NCBI GenBank assembly: GCA_032123495.1
Contig: JAQBFG010000059.1
Span: 1 to 13,546 of the forward strand
Length of the DNA: 13,546 nt
DNA from: JAAERC01 sp032123495
Lineage (GTDB): Bacteria > Zixibacteria > MSB-5A5 > GN15 > PGXB01
Direction of reading: 5' to 3'
The translations under genes and the position numbers were made by a program. Positions 6,967-13,546 of this stretch are shown here, in pieces. The stretch's first letter is position 1, and every line of letters begins with the position of its first letter. The notes beneath the pieces were generated by a model. That model saw nothing but the letters and a program-made list of their open reading frames with translations, did no database searches and was not told the DNA's origin.

Positions 6967-8667
6967 ATGTCAAATATATCCCCAGATAAGAGTAAGACAA
7001 CTTTCGACTACCTCCCCTTTAATGAAAAACATTATAAAGAATATAAACGCAAAAATATTGTAAGATTACTTTTAACTTACCTGACACCATTAATTATATT
7101 GGTAACATATTTTTTCTATCAGTATGATGCAATGATCTCTGATAGCCAACACCTTCATCTCAAAGCGATTGCTGAAAATCAGTCAAATACGTTTGATCTC
7201 TTTATAACAGAGCGCGTGGTTAATCTGACAAATTTAATAAATGATCCCAGATTAATTTTTCCTCCGACACCTGATGATATGCAAAATTATCTAAAAAGAC
7301 TTAAACAAAATAGTCAGGCTTTTACCGATATCGGTTATCTTGATTCAACAGGAATACAGATTGCCTATACCGGCCCCTTCCCTTCCCTTGAAAAACAAAA
7401 TTATAGTACTGAACCGTGGTACATTGATCTTAATAAAAAAGACAGCAACTTCATCATAACCGATATATATCCCGGCCTGCGTAACAAACCGCACTTTACA
7501 ATTGCCATAAAGAGAATAATCGGGAAACAGATTGCCATATTACGGACCTCACTGGACCCAGAAAGAATGTACGAATATATTACATCGTTGGAAGGTTCAC
7601 AAGAAGTGTCAACATCGATTGTCAATCATATCGGGTATTACCAGTTAGTAAAGCCTCAGGCTGGTAAACCTTTGGATGCATCACCTTTTGTGCCGACAAA
7701 AACGCCCAAACTGGGAATCGGAAATACTAAGATAGAAAATTCATCGTTAACCTATGCCTATTCTTGGCTTAAAACTGCCGATTGGGCTCTGATTGTCCAA
7801 AAATCAGGATCTGAGCATAGTAATATGCTGTCGGGTTATCGCCTAAAAATACTTGGTATATCTCTGGCGCTTATGGCATTAATATCAATAGTTATATTAT
7901 ATCGTGCCGGAAAGCTGGTCGAATATCAAAAAGAGGCTGATAGAACTCGGGCACAATTAGAGCATGCCTCCAAGCTGGCATCTGTCGGAGAGTTGGCCGC
8001 GGGAATCGCGCATGAAATAAATAATCCGCTTGCAGTAATTAATGAGGAAGCAGGACTAATGAAAGACCTCTTAACGGCTGATTTTGGGGATCCGCCGACA
8101 ACCAAAGAATTAATTCAATATTTAGATAGTATCCATGAATCAGTTTTCCGTTGCCGCGATGTAACGCGCAAGCTTCTGGGATTTGTCAGAAAAACCAATT
8201 TGGATATATCGCCTCACAATATTCATGAAATTATTGATAATGTGGTCGACGGAATTCTTGGTAGGGAAATGGAAGTATCGAATATTGAAATGGTCAGACA
8301 ATATGACAATAGTATTCCACAAATGCAGACTGACGCCAACCAGCTTCAACAGGTATTATTGAATATTCTGAATAATGCCATTGATGCACTTGAGGGCAAC
8401 CCCGGCAAAATTACCATTACTACCGGCTTTATAAAAAAGAAAATTCAGATTACGATTGCTGATACCGGAATTGGCATGACCGGTGAGCAAATCGAAAAGA
8501 TATTTTTGCCATTTTTTTCTACCAAAGAAGTCGGGAAAGGGACCGGCCTGGGACTATCTGTTAGTTATGGAATAATTAAGAACATGGGTGGCAAAATTGA
8601 GGCAGAAAGCACACCCGGGCATGGAAGTTTATTTATATTGACCGTACCATTACACTGTAAATGTTAA
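6967..8667 (+). CDS. Membrane sensor histidine kinase with extracytoplasmic dCache domain
   Basis: A 566-residue sensor kinase. The order is: cytoplasmic start, TM1 (about 33-52), extracytoplasmic dCache-like domain (about 55-285, with FTDIGYLDSTG and EPWY typical of these ligand-binding folds), TM2 (about 292-313), a short coiled coil without an obvious HAMP domain (318-337), HisKA and HATPase_c. The H-box SVGELAAGIAHEINNPLAVI carries the phospho-accepting H349. The ATPase shows N-box LLNILNNAIDAL (466-474), G1 ADTGIGM (498-504), F-box FFSTKE and G2 GKGTGLGL (523-530), so it should be active. Architecture and H-box resemble DctB-like kinases that sense small organic acids, but the ligand cannot be read here. 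GGAG lies about ten bases before the ATG. It leads a four-gene set with two receiver-containing proteins, the natural phosphotransfer partners. Confidence 0.95.
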   Translation: MSNISPDKSKTTFDYLPFNEKHYKEYKRKNIVRLLLTYLTPLIILVTYFFYQYDAMISDSQHLHLKAIAENQSNTFDLFITERVVNLTNLINDPRLIFPPTPDDMQNYLKRLKQNSQAFTDIGYLDSTGIQIAYTGPFPSLEKQNYSTEPWYIDLNKKDSNFIITDIYPGLRNKPHFTIAIKRIIGKQIAILRTSLDPERMYEYITSLEGSQEVSTSIVNHIGYYQLVKPQAGKPLDASPFVPTKTPKLGIGNTKIENSSLTYAYSWLKTADWALIVQKSGSEHSNMLSGYRLKILGISLALMALISIVILYRAGKLVEYQKEADRTRAQLEHASKLASVGELAAGIAHEINNPLAVINEEAGLMKDLLTADFGDPPTTKELIQYLDSIHESVFRCRDVTRKLLGFVRKTNLDISPHNIHEIIDNVVDGILGREMEVSNIEMVRQYDNSIPQMQTDANQLQQVLLNILNNAIDALEGNPGKITITTGFIKKKIQITIADTGIGMTGEQIEKIFLPFFSTKEVGKGTGLGLSVSYGIIKNMGGKIEAESTPGHGSLFILTVPLHCKC

Positions 8668-8727
8668 AAGTGACGGATATTAAACAATTTTGTATTTGAG
8701 TGATTCTTTATAGATACTGGAGACATA

Positions 8728-9288
8728 ATGGACGAAAAACGCGTTAAGGATCTGATGGTTCCGCTTGATCAATATGGATTGGTTTCACAAAATGCTACCC
8801 TATTAGAGGCGATTCTAATCCTGGAGGAGGCGCAAGGAAAACGTGATCGCGGTCGCCAGCCTTTTCGGGCGGTTCTTGTTATCGATGAAAATAAAAAAGT
8901 AATCGGGAAGCTTGGCGAACTTGCGTTTTTAAAGGCTTTGGAACCGAAACGCAATGCGTTAGGTGATGTAGGCAAACTATCCAGAGCTGGCGTCAGCGAT
9001 CATATCATTAACACGGTAATGAACCATTATCAATTTTTTCAGGACAAGCTATCAGATCTTTGTTACCGTGCTCGCGATACCAAAGTAAAAAATGTGATGC
9101 ATCCTATTGATGAGTGTATTGATGAAGAGGCACCATTATGTGAGGCTATAACAAAATTTATCATGTGGGATACATTATCCGTTCTGGTTTCCAGAAAAGG
9201 GGAAATAGTCGGTTTGTTGAGGATACCAGATATCTGTCAGGAAATTGCCGAGCACATGAAAGCGCTTTCAAAAGAAAATGATGAGTAA
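8728..9288 (+). CDS. Free-standing CBS-pair (Bateman) protein
   Basis: A 186-residue soluble protein made of two CBS motifs: about residues 5-72 (VKDLMVPLDQYGLVSQNATLLEAI through RAVLVIDENKKVIGKL) and about 119-177 (VKNVMHPIDECIDEEAPLCEAI through VLVSRKGEIVGLLRIPDI). A linker of about 45 residues joins them. CBS pairs usually bind adenosine nucleotides (AMP, ATP, SAM, c-di-AMP) and regulate attached or partner enzymes and transporters. No enzymatic or DNA-binding domain is attached. The ATG at 8728 has GGAG about seven bases upstream. It lies 60 bases after the kinase and 15 bases before the receiver-transporter fusion, so it is very likely in the same transcript. My inference is that it tunes the transporter or the kinase according to energy state; the sequence itself does not show which. 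Confidence 0.88.
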   Translation: MDEKRVKDLMVPLDQYGLVSQNATLLEAILILEEAQGKRDRGRQPFRAVLVIDENKKVIGKLGELAFLKALEPKRNALGDVGKLSRAGVSDHIINTVMNHYQFFQDKLSDLCYRARDTKVKNVMHPIDECIDEEAPLCEAITKFIMWDTLSVLVSRKGEIVGLLRIPDICQEIAEHMKALSKENDE

Positions 9289-9303
9289 AATGGGAGTAAA
9301 ATA

Positions 9304-11337
9304 ATGCCCAAGATATTGCTTGTAGATGATGAAGAGCAATTCCGGACTTCAATTGTAAAAAGGTTGAATTTACGTAATTATGAGACCATTGATGTCAACA
9401 ATGGTGACGATGCCATTAAGCTGGTTCGCAGTGACAGCGATATAGATGTCGTTATTTTAGATCGTAAAATGCCTGGAATGGATGGTGAGGAGGTTCTTAA
9501 GGAAATCAGGCACTATCGGCCAGCCCTTCAGGTAATAATGCTGACGGCTCATGCCAGCATGGATTCGGCCATGGAGATAGGGCGTTTGGAGGCATATTCA
9601 TATTTGGAAAAACCTTATGATTTCGATGAACTTGTAAAAGTTATTGAGTCGGCTCGTCAGGATAAAATTCACATGATGGCTAAAAAAGAGATCCACCATG
9701 TGGAGACGGGTTCAATTTGGAATTGGTTAAAAGGTTCACATAATTCTCGCCCCGGGATATTAATTCTTGGTGCCCTGATCTTTGCATTAATGCTGTTGAC
9801 CCCTGCACCGCAACGCCTGCTGGACATTCTCTCAACTCCCAAAACTGGCGAGATTACAGACATCAATATGGGTTTTGCCGATTATCGCCAGATGAGTAAT
9901 AATGAATCTATTGCCGATTATTACAGTCGCAAAAACAAGATGTACAGCACGGTCACAAATATCGACGGCGGTGTCGTCAAAGTCCCTCAGACTCCGGCAA
10001 TAGTATCTATCAAATCCCGGGTGATGCTTGCCACACTGATTGTGGCCGCCCTTTTCTGGGCATCAGGGGCAGTGCCGGTCGGCATTACAGCTTTATTTGT
10101 CGGCATGATAATGTACTTCTCTGGAATTCTGCGACCCGATGATATTGCCAAAGCCTATGCCAAAGATGCTGTCATCTTCATATTCGGGGTCCTCGCCTTT
10201 GCCGTGGCTATTTCCAAGACCGGGTTAGACAGACGTATCGGTCTGTTGCTTTTGGGACCGGCCAAGACATTGCCCCGACTCCTCTTTTTATTTCTGCCGC
10301 TTCTGGCTATAACCTGCTCTTTTGTGTCAGAGCATGCATTGGTGGCATTTATTATGCCATTGTTCATGATGGTCTATGTCACGTCAATCCGAGGTGCTGG
10401 CATAAAAAAAGACCGAGCGCTGGCCGTGATGCTTGCCCTGACTCTCTGCTATACAGCCAATATCGGCGGACCGGGATCTCCGGCAGCCGGCGGCCGCAAT
10501 GCCATTATGATGGGTATTATGCAGGACTACAACGTAGCCCCGACTTTTGGTGAATGGATGACTTATGGGATGCCATTTGTGCCGATTATGGCCCTGGTCA
10601 TTGCCGCCTATTTTTACCTGACCTTTCGGTCGAAGCTAAAAGTCAAATCGCTTAATGTCTCGGCCATAGTGCATCAAGCATCGGAACGGATTGGGCCGAT
10701 GAACCGCAACGAATATCTCACTGCAGCCGTTTTAGTTGCAGTCATAATTCTATGGATCGGCGCCAGCGATACTTTCGGCATGGGCGGTCCGATCATTCTC
10801 GGATTGGTCGCTTTAAATATCTTGCGCATTCTCAAGTGGCGCGACATCACTACGATTCATTGGGAGGTGGTGGCCCTGTATGCCAGTGCCAGTGCCCTGG
10901 GCAAAGGCTTGGCTGATACCGGAGCGGCACTGTTCCTGGCCGACAGCTTCCTTTCCATCCTCCCTGAATTTATGAGGGACGGATCGGGATTGGCGATGGC
11001 TGCCAGTTTGTTCACCGGGCTAACTACCAATTTCATGAGTGATGGCGCCACTGTTTCAGCCATAGGACCGATTACCATACCGATGGCCACAATCAGCGGT
11101 ACTCACCCATGGATGGTCGGCCTCGCTACAGCCTTTGCCTCGTCTTTTGCCCACATGCTGATCATCGGCACGCCGTCAAACGCAATCGCGTATGCTATGG
11201 CTAAAGATCCTTTGACCGGCGAGCAGTTGGTAACTCTCACCGATTTCCTTAAACATGGTGCTGTGGTGTTGGTATTATCTTTGGCGGTTCTTTGGGGATG
11301 GACTATATTCGGATATTGGCAATGGATTGGATTTTAA
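9304..11337 (+). CDS. Response-regulator receiver domain fused to a DASS/SLC13-type membrane transporter
   Basis: One uninterrupted 677-residue protein with two parts. Residues 1-120 are a complete receiver domain: acidic pair D8/D9, phospho-acceptor D53 in VILDRKMPGMDG, T81 and K103 in YLEKPYD. After a linker (about 121-147), TM1 (149-166) starts a polytopic transporter of the DASS (SLC13/CitT/INDY) type. An extracytoplasmic segment of about 70 residues precedes TM2 (about 238-256, GAVPVGITAL). Conserved DASS positions are recognisable: ANIGGPGSPAAGGRNA (385-400), NFMSDGATVSAIGPI (576-590, where DASS proteins have SNTAT) and MLIIGTPSNAIA (618-629). DASS carriers import di- or tricarboxylates or inorganic anions with Na+. 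The substrate is unknown, and changes at the SNT-like motifs may mean a different ion or substrate. GGGAG precedes the ATG. No frameshift or internal stop separates the parts. A transporter as the direct output of a receiver is inference. Confidence 0.92.
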   Translation: MPKILLVDDEEQFRTSIVKRLNLRNYETIDVNNGDDAIKLVRSDSDIDVVILDRKMPGMDGEEVLKEIRHYRPALQVIMLTAHASMDSAMEIGRLEAYSYLEKPYDFDELVKVIESARQDKIHMMAKKEIHHVETGSIWNWLKGSHNSRPGILILGALIFALMLLTPAPQRLLDILSTPKTGEITDINMGFADYRQMSNNESIADYYSRKNKMYSTVTNIDGGVVKVPQTPAIVSIKSRVMLATLIVAALFWASGAVPVGITALFVGMIMYFSGILRPDDIAKAYAKDAVIFIFGVLAFAVAISKTGLDRRIGLLLLGPAKTLPRLLFLFLPLLAITCSFVSEHALVAFIMPLFMMVYVTSIRGAGIKKDRALAVMLALTLCYTANIGGPGSPAAGGRNAIMMGIMQDYNVAPTFGEWMTYGMPFVPIMALVIAAYFYLTFRSKLKVKSLNVSAIVHQASERIGPMNRNEYLTAAVLVAVIILWIGASDTFGMGGPIILGLVALNILRILKWRDITTIHWEVVALYASASALGKGLADTGAALFLADSFLSILPEFMRDGSGLAMAASLFTGLTTNFMSDGATVSAIGPITIPMATISGTHPWMVGLATAFASSFAHMLIIGTPSNAIAYAMAKDPLTGEQLVTLTDFLKHGAVVLVLSLAVLWGWTIFGYWQWIGF

Positions 11338-11359
11338 TTGAATAAAATAGAGGTGTGTT

Positions 11360-11848
11360 ATGTCAAAAAAAATCAAGTTGTTAATCGTTGACGACGAAAT
11401 CAAATTCCTTGACTCAATCGCCAAACGACTGGAACTAAGGGATTTTGATGTTACCAAAGCAATCAATGGGCAGGAAGCAATTGAAGCGACGCATAACGAC
11501 AAATTCGATCTGGCTCTGCTTGATCTGAAAATGCCGGGGATGAATGGTAAAGAAGTATTGGAGATTATAAAAAAAGAGCATAAGTATCTTGAAGTTATTA
11601 TTCTCACCGGACATGGCTCAATGGACTCGGCCGTTGAATGTACCAAGCTGGGTGCTTTCAGCTATCTTCCCAAACCGTACGAACTGGAAAAACTTATTGA
11701 AATACTTCAGCAGGCCTTTGAAGCACGCTTGAAAAACAAATTCTCACTAGATCAGGCTCGTATGGAAAAACTGGCAAAACTCGCCTCCGGATCGAGCGCT
11801 TTGGGAATCCTTCGTGCAATGCGCGATATGGATGATGATGAGAAATGA
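11360..11848 (+). CDS. Receiver-only response regulator with short conserved-looking tail
   Basis: A 162-residue protein: a receiver domain (about 1-122) with acidic pair D11/D12, phospho-acceptor D55 in ALLDLKMPGMNG, T83 and K105 in YLPKPYE, and then a tail of about 38 residues (MEKLAKLASGSSALGILRAM, then an acidic end DMDDDEK). No DNA-binding, enzymatic or other output domain follows. It is clearly paralogous to the receiver fused to the transporter just upstream: both share MPGM-[DN]-G-[EK]-EVL, SMDSA and the K-P-Y region. The ATG has GAGGTG upstream, and the gene begins 22 bases after the fusion gene. Likely roles are competitor or phosphate sink for the same kinase, a shuttle, or a protein-binding regulator acting through its tail. 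The choice is inference. Confidence 0.93.
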   Translation: MSKKIKLLIVDDEIKFLDSIAKRLELRDFDVTKAINGQEAIEATHNDKFDLALLDLKMPGMNGKEVLEIIKKEHKYLEVIILTGHGSMDSAVECTKLGAFSYLPKPYELEKLIEILQQAFEARLKNKFSLDQARMEKLAKLASGSSALGILRAMRDMDDDEK

Positions 11849-12207
11849 AAACTATATTTTTCGATTTATTGTTGGAAAGAAGATCCAAAGTTTAATTAAA
11901 TTTCTGGAAATTCGTTGCTCGGCATTGTTTAAAAATGAAAATTGGTTTTCCACCCCTTGGGTGAGTTATTGAAGATTTACCTAATAATTACAAATTTATA
12001 ATGAAAAATTATTTTTTTGTAAGGACCTAAATAAATAACCTTTTTGCCTAAACATAACTGGCCAATCTGAAGATTAACTCAGCACAAAGTTGTAACAAGA
12101 TTACAAGGATCATTTGGAATATGAGATATTAGTGGAATTATTAATTATTATCAATCTCCCCCATTTATTTCGTATAACATATAGATATAAATATAAGGGA
12201 TTGAGCC
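11849..12207 (+). other. AT-rich intergenic region, 359 bases, no gene seen
   Basis: No credible reading frame on either strand. It contains a small hairpin CACCC-CTT-GGGTG (11951-11963) without a T-run and an A/T-only hairpin before seven Ts near 12000-12018, which may be a weak terminator for the kinase/transporter operon. It also has an inverted repeat TTGTAA-N5-TTACAA (12090-12106) that could be an operator. Near the end TATAAC (12173-12178) could be a -10 element for the Msr gene, without a good -35, and AAGGGA lies about eight bases before the Msr ATG. Confidence 0.5.
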
Positions 12208-13203
12208 ATGAAAAATAAAACTAAGAATATAAATAGCATATCTGATATTTTGTTTATTTCGATTTTTATAGTTTTATTTATTACAATTGGTTTTGTAGTT
12301 ACCACAAAAAGCGCAGGTGAAAAGAATATGGGTTATAATAAACTGACCGAAGAAGAAGAAAATGTGATCGTTCACAAAGGAACCGAATCTCCTTTCAGTG
12401 GCGAATTTAATAAGTTTTATGAAACCGGTACATATCTTTGCAAAAGATGTGAGACCCCTCTTTACAAATCGGACAGCAAGTTTAATTCACAATGCGGGTG
12501 GCCGAGTTTTGACGATGAGATCCCCGGAGCGGTCAAACGTATCCCTGACAAAGATGGCAGCCGCACCGAGATCGTTTGTAATAGCTGCTCGGCTCATCTT
12601 GGGCATGTTTTCCTCGGTGAACAGTTTACCGATAAAAACACGCGACACTGTGTCAATTCGATCTCATTAAAATTTGTTTCCGATGAAGAAACGTCAATGA
12701 AAGAAGAGAATCCGGCAACCGAAACCGCTTATTTTGCCGGCGGATGTTTCTGGGGGGTCGAGTATCTTCTTCAAAAAGAAACTGGAGTCTTATCGACCTC
12801 GGTTGGATATATGGGCGGGCATAAAGATAATCCGACTTATGCCGAAGTCTGCGATGGCACCACCGGGCATGCCGAGGTCGCTAAAGTCGAGTTTGATCCG
12901 TCAATAATAAGCTTTGAAAAATTGGCCAAACTGTTTTTTGAGATACATGATCCGACCCAGATAAATGGTCAGGGACCCGACATTGGAAGACAGTATCGCT
13001 CTGAGATATTTTACTCAAATGAAAACCAGAAAAGCATTATCGAAAAACTGATTAAAATTCTTGAAAGCAAAGGCGCCAAAATAGCGACAAGATTAACCAA
13101 AGCCGACAGCTTCTGGGCCGCAGAGAATTACCATCAGGATTATTATCAAAACAATGGTCATCAACCGTACTGTCATTCCCGCCGCGAAATCGACTGGAAT
13201 TAA
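12208..13203 (+). CDS. msrBA: Membrane-anchored or exported MsrB-MsrA fusion, methionine sulfoxide reductase
   Basis: A 331-residue bifunctional repair enzyme reducing both methionine sulfoxide stereoisomers in proteins. Residues 12-31 are a single hydrophobic segment after a Lys-rich start, so the enzyme is exported or anchored facing the periplasm; cleavage near TKSA is possible. MsrB (about 44-158) has zinc cysteines C78, C81, C124 and C127, the motif CGWPSF with C96, and the catalytic C148 in RHCVNS. MsrA (about 172-331) has GGCFWG with catalytic C180, GYMGGH, the GHAEV motif, and a probable resolving C322 in QPYCHSRREIDW. The order is MsrB then MsrA, the reverse of Neisseria PilB. The ATG at 12208 has AAGGGA upstream. 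An internal ATG at codon 41, just before the MsrB domain, could give a soluble form but has no clear Shine-Dalgarno. Both active sites look intact. Confidence 0.95.
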   Translation: MKNKTKNINSISDILFISIFIVLFITIGFVVTTKSAGEKNMGYNKLTEEEENVIVHKGTESPFSGEFNKFYETGTYLCKRCETPLYKSDSKFNSQCGWPSFDDEIPGAVKRIPDKDGSRTEIVCNSCSAHLGHVFLGEQFTDKNTRHCVNSISLKFVSDEETSMKEENPATETAYFAGGCFWGVEYLLQKETGVLSTSVGYMGGHKDNPTYAEVCDGTTGHAEVAKVEFDPSIISFEKLAKLFFEIHDPTQINGQGPDIGRQYRSEIFYSNENQKSIIEKLIKILESKGAKIATRLTKADSFWAAENYHQDYYQNNGHQPYCHSRREIDWN

Positions 13204-13453
13204 TTGCCCGTTATGAGAAAATTCGCCTCAAAATCTAAATCCAAATCATTAATTTACTCGACTGTAATGAGATTTGTTGGCACTCTTAACTATCTTTGGG
13301 TGAGACAGTTACAGCTTTCACTTGACAAATTCGGGAAATATTATATTTTAGATACAGAGAGTTCTTCTTTGGAATCCCGGGCTTTAATTACTCCCCTCTA
13401 AGTCTGGCCGAAGAAAGCTCTCTTTTAATTCGGAGCAGTTTAATTATTTTATA

Positions 13454-13546
13454 TCAATCTAATTCGAGTCGTTCGAAATCTTCCCAGTCGACAACTACTT
13501 TATCTTTGCCATCTTTTATGATGATACCTTTATTGTCATTGTCAAT
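13454..13546 (-). CDS. C-terminal end of an unrecognised protein (runs off the right edge)
   Basis: The last 30 codons of a minus-strand frame enter from the right edge and stop at TGA (13456-13454). The peptide alternates hydrophobic and charged residues and ends KVVVDWEDFERLELD, which looks like real coding sequence, probably beta-strands closing an acidic domain. No family is recognised. It converges on the Msr gene, with about 250 bases between them (13204-13453) in which I see no gene and no strong terminator. Confidence 0.5.
   Translation of the reverse strand: MDNDNKGIIIKDGKDKVVVDWEDFERLELD

Noticed and set aside
11275..11646. Minus-strand frame of 123 codons opposite the free receiver
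   Set aside because: It lies antisense to a conserved receiver domain, has a composition expected from reverse reading, and has no motif.
11951..11963. CACCC-CTT-GGGTG hairpin as terminator of the kinase/transporter operon
   Set aside because: Only a 5-bp stem and no T-run follows, so not supported as an intrinsic terminator.
12138..12156. Fur-box-like AATTATTAATTATTATCAAT segment upstream of the Msr gene
   Set aside because: The match to a Fur box is partial and the sequence is almost all A/T, so chance is the better explanation.
13204..13401. Open frame of 65 codons directly after the Msr stop, starting TTG
   Set aside because: No Shine-Dalgarno, start abuts the Msr stop, low-complexity Ser/Lys-rich beginning and no recognisable domain. 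It looks like chance in the gap between convergent genes.
1..13546. CRISPR array, tRNA, rRNA, insertion sequence or prophage genes
   Set aside because: No regularly spaced repeats, no cloverleaf or rRNA-like segments, and no transposase or integrase motifs were seen on either strand by eye.

Overview
The window looks like a chromosomal piece of an uncultivated Gram-negative bacterium. It encodes exported and membrane-anchored proteins, a sensor kinase with an extracytoplasmic ligand domain, Shine-Dalgarno sequences on most genes and moderate-to-low GC. The gene content would fit an FCB-group or deltaproteobacteria-like lineage, but nothing here fixes the taxon. All assignments come from reading motifs by eye; no database search was possible.

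Left part, minus strand (1-2830): a lexA-headed unit. lexA (2127-2744) starts at a TTG behind a strong Shine-Dalgarno, and a near-palindromic LexA-type box lies upstream (2797-2812). A 29-codon reading frame starts inside the lexA stop codon (GTGA overlap). It is followed without a gap by an AT-rich 623-residue gene whose C-terminus carries an R-x4-H motif like that of the DUF4209/HEPN group, a candidate RNase or defence protein. The start of a small gene resembling the DUF6504-type companions of lesion-bypass polymerases runs off the left edge.

Middle, plus strand (3028-6703): purD and purE, one base apart, make two steps of de novo purine synthesis. An exported TPR protein follows and then a clear intrinsic terminator (5770-5802). 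After it lies a cation diffusion facilitator with an N-D-D-D metal site and a problematic start.

Right part, plus strand (6894-11848): the most interesting region. A promoter-like site precedes four closely spaced genes: a dCache sensor histidine kinase, a free-standing CBS-pair protein, a receiver domain fused directly to a DASS/SLC13-type membrane transporter, and a receiver-only regulator paralogous to the fused receiver. No gene in this set has a DNA-binding output domain. The simplest reading is a phosphorylation circuit whose output is a transporter rather than transcription, with the CBS protein as a possible nucleotide-sensing input and the free receiver as a competitor, sink or shuttle. 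This is inference from gene order and domains.

After a 359-base AT-rich gap comes a membrane-anchored or exported MsrB-MsrA fusion (12208-13203). The right edge holds the last 30 codons of an unrecognised minus-strand gene.
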